From Nageia nagi (taxonomy: Eukaryota; Pinophyta), in NCBI GenBank assembly GCA_050084985.1, contig JBITNC010000002.1:16864001-16928000 (forward strand): DNA of 64,000 bases, given 5' to 3'. The position numbers were made by a program, and so were the translations under genes. The notes beneath the pieces were generated by a model. It saw only the letters and a list, made by a program, of their open reading frames with translations, did no database searches and was not told the DNA's origin. Each line of letters opens with the position of its first letter. Position 1 is the stretch's first letter. Shown piece by piece: positions 1 through 11,571 of the stretch.

Positions 1-3000
1 ACAATATAAATTATGTTAAAAGATGCGTAGTTGGAAATGAGGAAACTAACACATCTTCACATTTATGTGATGCAAAAATGATCTTTAGAATGTTCCATTA
101 TACTAATAAAAGGATATTTATTATTTTTTACATATTTTATTTTTATTTTTATTGAGTAACCTTTATATTAAATATAGAAACTACATCATACAAAAGGAAA
201 AGGGTGGACACATCACACCCACGCATCATGCACCAACAACATATATTGATGAGTCATAAACCATTAAAAACACATCATTGAAACATTTAGCGAGAGGAAA
301 AACACTAACAAAGCATTAACTAAAAAGCATAAAGAGCAATAATAGCTTAAGTCATCAAAGGAGTGCTAGCAAGAGGGGCATGGAGTCTACATTAATAGCC
401 AGAGGCTCCTCATGGTCATCACTAGTGAGATTAGTCCTTTCCTTAGTATTGGTGGTAGGAGGGGCTATCGTAGGATCATTATGGTTCCAAACATTCGATG
501 GAATGTACGACCAATGAATCTTATCGAGCATATCACAAAATTCATTCCACTTTCATACCTTTTAAAAGGCAATAGCACTGGGGAGGTTTCCTTGGGAACT
601 ATGTTCCACCCACTAGCCTTCACATTAATTATTTGCATGGGTTCATTCCATCGACTACCACTACCCTTCCAGGTGCTTCCATAACCATCAACTTGATTCT
701 CTCAACCATCATGAGTATCCCAAGCATCATTATTAGAGGAGCTCATGTGATCTCCCCAACTTGAGGGTGGGCAAGGGGAAGTTAGGAGAGCCTCTCGATG
801 ACATGCATAACGTAACAAAGAGGGATACAGAATCCATGCATTATACAAGTGATTCCAAAAAGGTTGAGCTAAGCTCTAATCCCGCTCCTTAGGGGGAGGG
901 CAATGACGAGGTTGAGAGTGAGAGCATTGCCCCAATTAGAGATTAACTCCATTAGATGGTTGACCTCTAGAATCACTTTGTCCACCTGATCTTTAATCTA
1001 GAACCAAATATCATAAAAAATAACCAATTTGTTAGCTAAAATGAAATAACCATGATCTTTAGGGTTTTTCATGTTATTTAAATTTTTTTATGATTAGATT
1101 TGAATTTTTTATTTTGTTAAATATTATTATTATTAGGTTTATGTTGAGGAGTTAGAAAGAAGGGATATTGAAATCTTTTTAGAAGGCATAAGTTTAATTT
1201 TTTAAAGTTTGAAAGATCTTGATAAAGTTTTTTATTAAGTTATATTAGGTGTGGATGATATTGAGTGCATGGTTTTAGTGATTTTAATTTTCTTAATAAA
1301 AAGATACCTTCAATCATAGCTTTGACTTTGATGGAAGATATATCATGAATTTGACCTTAAAATAAGAGATATCTTCTATCGCAACAATGACTTTAACATA
1401 AGAGATACTTTGACTTCGACGAAAGAGATACCTTCAATAACATATTTGACTATGATGAAAGAGATATTGTGATTTTGACTTTAATGGAAGAGATACATAA
1501 TCACCTTTGACTTTGATATAAAAATATACCTGCAATTGTAGCTTTGACTTTAATGGAACGAGAGACATACCTCAATAACAACTTTGTCTTTGATTAAAGA
1601 GATACCTCTCAATCAAATCATATAAGTTGGAGGTAGCCCTAGAATTTGATGTTTACTTAAACATTTATTGATTTATTTTTTAAACATTTTTGACATGAGA
1701 ATTTGTAAGTTTTTTGAAAGTAAAACATCATATTTAATACCTTTTAAAAATATCAAATCGTAATTTTGATGTTCATTTAAAAAAAAAAATTAGATAATAA
1801 AATGTCATATATATATGATCTTAATGTTTTTTAAGTTAATAATGAAGTATATAATAACATAGAAATATTTAATTTATTTAATAATTTAATTTATGAAAGA
1901 AAATAAAAATGTTTTATAATAAAAATTAGAGTTGAAAACTTAATATTTTTAATAATGTTCCATAATTTATATAAGGATACAATTTAACCATCCTTCTATA
2001 AAAAAATAACTATTATATTTTTAAATTTATTATTTTATAAATATTATACTAAAAAATTATATATTTATTTTGATTATTTTAGCAATATTTTTATTTTATT
2101 TTGTATTTTAATTTTAATTTAATATTTTTAAGAATTAAGAATTTTAATTTTATATCAATTTTTTTATCATTTTAGAGACAACGTAATTTGAAAGGCAATT
2201 AATAAATAAAATCGTAAAAAACATTGTATTGACAAACATGATTTTCACGAAATTTTAGATCTTGAAGGTTGTTGATCCTTAAATATGGTTTCTCATAAAT
2301 AAATAAAATTATGAATGTTGTATATTTGTGAACAAACTTCAAAAAGATAAGAATTATATTCACTTGTAGATATTTAAAATAGTAATATTATTATTTTAAT
2401 TCTTAATTAACGTCGAGAGGCGTTCTCTAGCTTCAACATGAAGTGCAGTAGAGAGTCAAAATGTCACATGTGAATCCTTTAGCTTAAATATTTAAAAAAT
2501 AATAATTGATTTTATTATTTGATAAAAAAAGTCACTTCAAAAATATAATTATAATATTAGATAGCATATACAATAAATAATATATAACATTAAATAAAAT
2601 AAATTAATATATAACATAAATAATTTAATATATAAATTAATATTAACATAAATACCAAGAAATGAGATAGGCATGTGGGGAATGATATCTTGTGGTGTTT
2701 TTTTTTTTATATATAAGGAAGTATATCAAAGCTAGTGTATTATATTAATAATATTATTTCATTTTTTATATTTATTTTATGAAAATATATTTAAATTTTA
2801 GTATTTATATTTAATATTTCATATGTATATATAATATCAAATTTAATAATTTTTAATTTATATGTTTTTATCGTTAGTCCATTCCTTGCGGATTCATACC
2901 TTGAATTTAGGTTTTGTGGTTAAGGGGTTTTCTTATATCAAACTCATACAAGAGTTGTACTCGACTTCATCCACATCAATATAAAATTTTCAAATGGACT

Positions 3001-6000
3001 TTATAACATGTAACCAACATTTAAGGGGAAGAGGTTCGAACTTGAGTTTTTCTTTTAACACGAGTTTTGAAAGTGTGTCTCTCTTTTCAACACTTTAAAT
3101 TTTTTACACTCATTTTTTCTCCAACTTTCTTTAAATAAATTGATATTTTTAATTTATATTTAATTATTATATAAATTATATTAATATAATTATATTAATG
3201 AAGTGAAGTAAATGAATGTTAACAAAGGATCTTGGTTTTTAGTGTATGCCACCTTGGAAGAAAACATTTTACCGAGAGATGATATGATTATGATTATGAT
3301 CTTCAGTAAACTTCCATAATTTACGGTGGGCAATATGCGTCACATCACGGTCATATGTCTTTAGGAAAGATGCACAGATGGCAATAGAAGAAAAAGAAGT
3401 ACCTGCTTACTTTATCCACTCCACAATTTCTTACTTTAGTTATTTATGACTTGGAGGTTGGTAATGAATGGTCAAAAATGGATGTGTAGGACCTCCAAAT
3501 CTTTGTATTTATATGATGGATGTAATTGTCGTTATTTGTATTTGGATCCATACTATTTGATATTTTATTTTGTAAGGATTAAGGCTTTTGTTATTATTTT
3601 TATGTTTTATATATATTCATCATATGTTAGTAGTACATATATAATTGTAAAATTTTAGGATTAGTTATATATAATTTGAGTTATATGGATAATAAAATTA
3701 ATATTTAAGTATCATTTAGAATTGTATGGTAGAGATATATTTGATCTTTTTTATAAGAGGTTGCTTTAATCAAGTTTTATTGATAATATTTTTTTTTTGT
3801 AATTGGTAAGAGTTATGGTTATTGCTATTATATTAGTGATATTATCTTACATATAATGACATTTTACATTTTTGTACATCAGAAAATATTCATATTTTAT
3901 TATAAATATTGAAATAAAAAGAAAAATATTACAAAAAAGAACATTCCTTGCATTCTAAAATAAAAAAGAATGCCAAACTCTAAAATTGTATCATAATTCT
4001 ATAAAGGAGAAAAAAAGGTCAATAGGGTTCCCTAAGAGCATTTATTGCCATAAGAACCAATGTGGAAGAAAGGGTGCAACAAATAAAAACATTCACCTCT
4101 AGGCATTAATGGCTTTAACACAACTCTATAAAAGATGTTTAAGATCCTTTGGAAAGTGATAGAAAGGGGGGATAGGGTTTAAGAACTCAAGATGATTGCC
4201 CAAAGGTAATCTATAAATAAAATGCTCCAGGCAAAGATTGCTTATTTAGATTTGAAGTAGGAAGCTCAAACAATTTGAAAGTTTCAAGCTCAATTGGGTG
4301 AATTGATTGCCCATCTTTCTTTCAATTCTCCACTTAGTGAAAGATAAGGAAAGAGCTAAGAATATTTGATTTTTACATTATAATTTAGAACATGGGTATC
4401 AAATTGTCATCTTTAAGTCTTTTCATCATATATTTTGAAAGAAACACCAATTTTGCATTACATGCCAATATCAATATCTTATTTGGGATCAAATGGGATT
4501 CCATTCCTTTTTGTAGCAGGCGTTATTCTTTAAATAACAAGATCTTGTTATAGAAAAGTAGGATCCTGTTATATAAAAAGCAGAATCCTATTTGAATTTG
4601 AAATTTGTTTGGTTTGATTTAGGCACATATTTAGGCTTGGGAAAAGCATGGTGAGCCAACCCTTAGCCTTGGACTTGCAAGTACATGTTCATAGCAATTT
4701 CAATGGAAAATCCTGACTTCCAACATATGTCTGATGGAGTTTTTGGTAGATTTTTTTCACAATTTAAAACCCATTATAGATTTCATATATGTTTTTTTTA
4801 ATTAATTTTCAATGAAATTGGTCCATATACTTGAAATATCAAGGTTTCTTATTTTTTTAATAACTTTTATTTTTTAGGAATCGACTTAAAAAAATTATAT
4901 GGGAACAAGCTACAGATAGTTCTCTACAATTGTTTTTGGAAAAATGATAAGTTTAGGTCAAATTATGCATGTCAAACACTAGCTATTTTCGAAACAACAA
5001 TCATGACCAGTACAAAATTAATAAAAAATTATATTCATGAAAAATTATAAAAATATATTTAAGAAAAAATTCAATGTCTTAGGTATCTTTTTCCTAAAGG
5101 ATTTAAAAAATACTTTAATTTAGATTAAATTATGCTTGTCAAACACGTACATGGTATGACCCTAAAATAATATATTTTAAAAAATAGTTTTTATTCATGC
5201 CTATCAAAATTTAATTTCTATTATTTGGGTATTGGAATAAATTACATATTTGAAAACTAGACTCCAAGCACTGCATTTTCATCATAGTGACCTTTTTTTA
5301 AGATTCCATGTCTAAGTTCTTCAAATTTTGAGACTAATTGTGACCAAACCTGAAAATCAAGGAAAACACTTCCACTTTTTGGCCATAAAGTGGACCCAAT
5401 TTCTTGCACTATCCCATTTGATTATTTTATAAATTTTACTTATTTGAAATTACAAGTTTAAAAGATGTTTTTATGGCATCTCATGAAATTCAATTTCTTG
5501 ATTAGTATAAAAAAGATCAACCTCAATATGGATACCTTAGTTGAAATATTTTTAGGCATGGATCTAGAGGAATTATACAAACAAAACCTCACAAATATTC
5601 AAAATAGGGGGCTATCAAACATATATATAATTGATAAATGGGCCATTACTAAATCCATCCCATTTTCACTTAAGTTAAGGCTTAATTACTTTCCAAGCTT
5701 TCTAAATGCTCTCAATAATAAAGGAGATAAAAAATTTAATATACACTAGTGTAATAGGTAAGGAGAGAAGAGTGATTCCTTTTTGTGTTTTGTAATCCTA
5801 AGAAGAACTTGGTGAGATGTAGAATCTAATAAGAGTTTTTTAATCTTATTTTCCTTTAAAAGCATGAAGAATTCATTTAACAGAAACCATGATATTTTAG
5901 AAATCCAAGATCACCATAGAGGATGGGTATGCAATAAAAAATTCAATAAGTAATTACGTGAAAGCCTTTTTCTAGGAGAAGAGATGGACTATAAAAAGTC

Positions 6001-7265
6001 CTAAGTAACTTTTATGATTGATGATAGAAGGCTTTAAAAGGCATCCATCAAGAAGAATTACAAATATAGGTTACTACTAATATTTTAAAATATATTTTGA
6101 AATTTTCTTGTTACGAAGAGATTTTTGGTAACTTAGTAGGGAAGATTAGATCCCACTTTCTAAATGAATTAGTTCTAAAGCTTGGAGGGGAGCTCTAAAA
6201 TATAAAACTGATTCCTATAAATTTGAACAAATGTTCCCTTACTTTGGGTTATTACCATTAAAAATAAGAAGGCATTTTGAAGGAGAGTTATGTTGTCTAC
6301 AACAAAGGGCCTTACACCATTGTATGTTGGAGATAAAATCAAGATAAAAAAAATTGGGTACTATATTACTTATTTGAAAGATAATTCAACTTTGGCTTTA
6401 TATGCAAGGAGATAGTTAAACCTTATTGACTTGGATTGAGATTAGTTGATGGTAAGCATCATAAATGCATTAAGAAATAACTTTTTTTTGGTAAAATAAT
6501 ATATTTAATGCTAAATCCTAAAGCCTTAAGTATTATTATAATCAAATACCATTTTATTCGATCATAGCTTTGCAAAGTTAATTTTAATTAGTATAGTATA
6601 TTAATTATATTAATAAACCCATTTGATACCTTACCATACAACCAAATCATTACTAAGAATATACCCACTATAGTTAAAACCTATTTTCTCTAGGCAAATA
6701 CTTAAGGGAAACATAAGACAAATTATAAGATCAAGGCTTTTGGAAATGATTTTATATAATACATTAACTAAAGTAGGAAAAATATTAGCGGTGTTTCTTT
6801 GTCATTGTACAAAAATTAACCATTTTGAATATTTCATTTGACTATTTTAGTGGACTTGCCTTTCCATCTGTTAGCCAAAATTTTATGAAAAAGTGAGAAA
6901 AAAGTTTACTTTAACCAAAGTTGTGAAATTAACTACAATACTATAGCCATTTTTAAATGTAGGATTTGGCCCGTTTAGCCTAAAAATTATAATTGGTATC
7001 ATTTATTCTGACGTAATCATCTCTTATTACCCCATATATAAACTAAATGTGTTGTAAGATATGATACTTCGATAATCCACATGATCTAAAGCTTACAGAG
7101 TGTGTGATTCAATTTTTAAGAAAATAATTTGGAATTTTGGATAATCAGAAATCTCCATCATAATGAGAAAACCACAAAGGTATGCAAAATTTACTTCACT
7201 TCATTAAATTTTTCTAATTTTTTCAACAAAAACTTAGTCCAAATTATTAACCATATCTAACCAAA
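1..7265. other. AT-rich intergenic DNA, no gene recognised
   Basis: No coding sequence here could be tied to a known family on either strand. The longest open frames (for example 412-684 + and 5465-5749 +) match nothing I recognise. The minus strand of about 370-700 reads as a possible decayed coding segment (a run with CDMLDKIHWSYIPSNVWN) of unknown origin. Apart from the tandem repeat near 1.3-1.6 kb I see only AT-rich, low-complexity stretches, notably 1740-2900. Confidence 0.5.
1299..1615. repeat. Degenerate ~50-bp tandem repeat (about 7 units)
   Basis: Units share a core like gctttgacttTgatggaaga followed by gataccttcaata, recurring about every 40-55 bases with many substitutions and small indels. 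No reading frame is kept through the array. It looks like an old minisatellite with variable unit length. The boundaries are approximate. Confidence 0.6.
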
Positions 7266-7531
7266 AAGCCTTATCATTCAACCCTTATCAATTAAGCTAT
7301 ATCAATCAAACCATGTGTATCATGGCATATCAATCATATCATGTTAATAAAGTCATGTCGATCAAGCCATATTAATCAAACCATGTCAATCAAGCCCTAT
7401 TGATATTGCCTTATTGATCAAGCCCTGTCGATAGTGCCTTATTGATCAATCCCTATCGATAGTGCCTTATTGATCAAGCTCTATCGATAGTTCCATGTTG
7501 ATAAGATCTTATGGATTAAACCTTATCATTC
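7266..7531 (+). repeat. 14-bp satellite, 19 units, no indels
   Basis: The block divides into nineteen 14-base units without a single insertion or deletion. Examples are aagccatattaatc, aaaccatgtcaatc, gtgccttattgatc and aatccctatcgata. From 7408 to 7491 a 28-base higher-order unit (two 14-mers) repeats three times almost unchanged. Many units hold the palindromes TTGATCAA or ATCGAT. A further short run of the same units follows at 7664-7719, and 7706-7744 resembles 7518-7556, so the array edge was itself duplicated. Confidence 0.8.
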
Positions 7532-7663
7532 CATTCTACATAAAATGTATAACATTTTCCTGATACATATATCTTATTATTCGAACTTCTAACAATAATA
7601 ATGTCCACTTGATTATCAAATAAATCATCCTTATCAACCATGTATCTTTGGACTAGAAAAGCT

Positions 7664-7719
7664 TTGTGATAGTAATCAAGACTTATTGATAGTGCCTTAT
7701 CGATCAAGCCTTATCGTCC
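7664..7719 (+). repeat. Second short run of the 14-bp satellite
   Basis: Four 14-base units (ttgtgatagtaatc, aagacttattgata, gtgccttatcgatc, aagccttatcgtcc) in the same orientation and phase style as the main block at 7266-7531. The sequence after it (cattttgcataatatgta) matches that following the main block, so it is a duplicated array edge. Confidence 0.7.
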
Positions 7720-7760
7720 CATTTTGCATAATATGTAGAACATTAACCTTAGTGACATGA

Positions 7761-7872
7761 CTATGATGACATGGGTCCAATGATAAGTCTTGAATGAAAT
7801 GGAGCCAACGACATGGCTTGAATGATATGGCTAGAATGACATGGAACAAATGAGAAGGCTTGAAAGATATGG
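7761..7872 (-). repeat. 14-bp satellite in inverted orientation, 8 units
   Basis: Eight 14-base units, such as cttgaatgatatgg, ctagaatgacatgg and agccaacgacatgg. The reverse complement of cttgaatgatatgg is ccatatcattcaag, one or two changes from ccatgtcaatcaag in the block at 7266-7531. This is therefore the same satellite in the opposite orientation, and the two blocks form an imperfect inverted repeat around about 230 bases. Confidence 0.7.
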
Positions 7873-9041
7873 ATTTAACAATTATTTCAAATATCATCTA
7901 TCCCTATCGAATGTTTTTTCTGCACTTGAAAAATATCTTATCTACAAGTCTCTATTCTCTACGTGTCAAATATCTTGTGTACTCGTATAGGCCTACATTC
8001 TTACCACATGTCCCATATAGCCAAAAATATAAAGGTTTGCATATTTTCCACTTATCAAATTTGGAATGACTAATCACACATACCAATATTCTATAAATAA
8101 CACTTCATATTCTTTGTTCTTAGCAATTTTTTTGCAAGTTCGTTTCATTTAAATACCTTGCATTCTTTTTTAATCTTTTCTCTTCATTCTTTATAGCATG
8201 TTGCAGTCTATCTTCTATTTCAGTATACATGCTTTTGTGTACTTCTTGATAGCCTGCTAGGGTGCCTCATTATCATCTTCCATGGTATGGTTCAAAAGTG
8301 TACATAACATACTTGAATTCACTGCATCTTTTCAACATGTTTGGAAATGGTGTTTCAAATATTGAATCTAATTATCTTAATATTTGATGATCATACAACA
8401 TATGAAATTAGTTCTAATTCATCATAGTCGCAGTCAAGGAGGAGAAGGGAAACTACCATGGGATATAAGAGGATGGAATTTGGATTTTTCAAACTTCATG
8501 AGAAAATATGAGAAATTTTCCATGCTCTCATAGAAGTAATGTTGTATTGTTTCATGGTCGTTAAATTTGCATTTTTCATTTGTTGAAAAACTATTTCAAA
8601 TATGATAAAATTTACTGCAATATGGGCTTTAATCCTTTTTATATTTAAATTTTATACACATATATCTAATTTTATTTTCTTATTGTTATAAAAATGATTT
8701 TTTTTAAAACAATATTTCCAAACCATTGCTGCTACTTCCTTGCTATGTGTGTGGGACCTCAACTTTTTAAAGACAAAAGTTGGCAATTATGGACCACTAA
8801 AGTCTCAAGAAGATGGATTCAGAAATACTGGGTAATTGTAGCAACTTCTAAATGATCTAAGTGGTTTTTCAAATTTCCTAACATCGCTTTAAATGTTGTT
8901 TTCAAAGCTGAATATGTGAATTCTTCAATTCTTCCATGGACTGCTCAAAATAGGAGCATTTTAAAATTATTATTTATATCATATTAATTGTTCATATTCT
9001 TATTCATTTTATATAAATAGTATTTATAATTCCATTGTACA

Positions 9042-10665
9042 TGATTTGTAATTCCCTCAAAGAATTTGAATACTACACACTCAATATTCAAAATCAAGTG
9101 CTTGGAAATAAATGATTAAATAAATGATAATTCCAATATTTAATTACGAATTGCTCGATAATCAAGAACATGTAAAGAAAGTAAGAAATTGATGAAAAAT
9201 AAACACCATACACAAAATAAGAGACAAATTTTACCTAATTTCAGCATCTCCTGCCTACTCTTGCAAATGCTTTCTGTAATCTAATAATGGGTGTTACAAA
9301 AAGGTCTCTCAAGGCTCTTCACTCCCCACTCCTCTCTCTTTACAAACACCTTATGGGATAATGAACACACTCTTGTAGTATCCTTCCAACTTCCAACCTT
9401 CTTAGGTCTCTGCAAATCACATATGCTCTCTCTAAAAACCCTTCAATTTCTCATTAACCTTTTCTCTGCAAATATTGCTCTCTTAAAAATAAATTTTCAA
9501 CCTACGGTTCTAACAAAATTTGGTATTTTTGGTTATTCATTTGGCTCATTTGTTTCCTTCTAAAATTTGAAATGAAATGGTTACATCAATCTCCTATTAT
9601 GGGTTTTCGAACAATAAAACACACACACTCTAGATTATGCAGGTTTACAAATAATTCATAGCCCAATAATAGGCCTAATAACTAATAAAAATTAGAAATA
9701 AACCTTAAAAAAATCCAAATACATGCAAAATCATGCACAACTCAATAAATTGGGTAGAACTAATGGTTTTTTGCCACTTAGCACTCTCAAAAATAGGTTA
9801 GAGTTTGCATAGTTGACGGGGAGATCAAGGTTGATTAAAAGGTGAAGAACTTGGTGTTTGACGACCTACCAATCTTCTTGTTGGTGGCTCCAATCACATG
9901 GATTAATCAATTGAGAGGGGGCTGATAGCTTGTCAAACTGATCTATCCAAGGTGGTTCTTATGCACTACACTCCTGACACTTAATCTACCAAATGGCTCC
10001 AAAAATGACGATCAACTCCACCCTATTTCACCATGATAGCTACTAGGTGGCTGGGATATGGTGGATAGGATGTTAGTTTGTCCAATGAAAGGCCCTATGT
10101 TGGCCATATCACACTACACTAACCTTCACATGTTACCTTCCCTCATTCATCGACTATTAGGTAGCTTATACGAGGTCTTCCATGGACTAACGGTTGACTG
10201 GTGTGAAGTTAGATGGTGTGGGTGGATGATAAGTTGCCTTAACTTGCTGCCTTTATTTCTTTCATGCTTGTGCTTCCCTATTGACTATGGGATCCACATT
10301 GGCCTTCAAACACCCATCTTGACTTACTTTATGGACCTATATGTCTATTATTCCAAGGCCGATTGGTTCCACCAATCCTCATGGTGCCCTCTCTCTCCAA
10401 GTTGGCCTAAAATGGTAGGTCCATCCTACTTAGCACTTATCGCCCAAATATATTTAAATCTTCAAACTTTATAATTTTTTAATTTTTTTTTAAATTTAAA
10501 TAAAACACTCAAATATTACACAAACTTCAATAGCTCACAAATTGCCCCATACTGAATTGGATTCTTGATCTGGAAGAAACATCAAAAAGCTGGCGATGAA
10601 TCGAACACATTGAACATACTGAACATAATATTCTTGAATACTATGAAGATCCAAATTTTGGATCA
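9042..10665 (-). repeat. Element C left LTR (its 3' LTR)
   Basis: 1624 bp, from TGATTTGTAATTCC to TTTTGGATCA. It aligns over its whole length with 29141-30745, at about 10 % substitution plus small indels. Open frames inside it (9291-9563, 10058-10474) are not conserved as proteins between the two LTRs. Confidence 0.85.
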
Positions 10666-10788
10666 TACCTTCCAATGAAGAATGATATTTCATCCCAAAA
10701 GCACTTACACCTTAATCACCATTATTGAAAGAGCATTATTGATTCCATCGCTACTCAAAAATGAGATGAGGAGTCTCTCCTTCTATTA
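10666..10788 (-). other. Element C interior stub next to its 3' LTR
   Basis: This short tail of element C lies between its 3' LTR and the B1 target site. On the minus strand the bases before the LTR (ttggaaggta) are a weak purine-rich tract that could be the polypurine primer. No coding sequence is visible. Confidence 0.55.
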
Positions 10789-10793
10789 GTTTT

Positions 10794-11112
10794 TGTTGGA
10801 ATGTATAATGCATTTTTGTAAAGGTTATGTAATAATCTTGTATGTAAGTTCACTAATACTTAAGGGTATCATTTTATACCTTAAGTATTTAAGTGAATAT
10901 GATAATGTAACTTGTCCTACACTCCATGTCATGAGCATGCCCCTTGGGTAAAAGGATGTGCATGTCATGCTTTTGTACATTGGATAAAAGGGTGATCCAA
11001 AGAGGGATTTTGGCCTATAAATAGAAGGCTCCCTCTTTATGATCATACACCAATTTTTGAAGTCAAGTTATGCTATAAGATAGTGTTTAGGAGAAAAGTT
11101 TAGGAGGATTAC
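10794..11112 (+). repeat. B1 5' LTR, first part (interrupted by A1)
   Basis: Begins TGTTGGAATG and matches 27091-27400, and the reverse strand of B2's LTRs, up to the A1 insertion point. It contains a TATA-like CCTATAAATAGAAGG near 11014. The last five bases (attac) are A1's target duplication. Confidence 0.85.
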
Positions 11113-11571
11113 TATTAGAATTTGTAATGAAATATTGTGAATATCTAAACTCCTTGTAAATTCAATTAATCACTTAAAGGATATGTAGATACCTTAAGGG
11201 ATTAATTGAATTCTTTATTATGTAGACTTTGACTTTACCATGTGGTTAGTTGGTAGGTTAAAGTTAGATGATACATTTATTGTAACCCTAACCTTACCCT
11301 TGGGTTAAAGGGAGGTTAGGGAGGTGCTCTCAAGCTATAAATAGAGGGCCTCTCCTCTTGTAACATAACTAAGTTTTTGGAGTAAGATTACTCTACTAGT
11401 TGTGTAGGAGAGGAAGAGAATTGTTGTAAGAGGTGCATAGATTGAGAATTGAGAACTAGTTGTGGATGTACTCCCAAGGAGGGAGGAACCACATTATATT
11501 TGTGTTATCTTGTGTATGATTGAGTTTCCTAGTCTTGGACCTTGAGGATTAGAGTAGGTCTAAATCCTTCA
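11113..11571 (+). repeat. A1 5' LTR
   Basis: Runs from TATTAGAATTTG (first G of TG mutated to A) to AATCCTTCA. It holds a TATA box at 11336-11343 preceded by a perfect 9-bp inverted repeat. It nearly matches 19276-19735, and matches the reverse strand of A2's LTRs with somewhat more change. Confidence 0.9.
11286..11343 (+). promoter_or_regulatory. A-family LTR core promoter: telobox-like palindrome plus TATA box
   Basis: CCCTAACCT (11286-11294) and AGGTTAGGG (11313-11321) are perfect inverted 9-mers, with TATAAATA at 11336-11343 just downstream. The left arm extends to AACCCTAACC, which resembles the plant telo-box AAACCCTAA. The same block recurs in the 3' LTR (TATA at 19499-19506) and, slightly altered, in both A2 LTRs. 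That the arms act as regulatory sites is inference. Confidence 0.55.

Noticed and set aside
7266-7531. CRISPR-like array
   Set aside because: Units are contiguous 14-mers without unique spacers, in a plant nuclear context.
9291-10474. Open frames of 90 and 138 codons, with a similar frame of 104 codons at 30307-30621
   Set aside because: They lie in the two LTRs of element C; similarity between them reflects LTR homology. Frames are not kept outside the shared stretch, and the composition is not protein-like.
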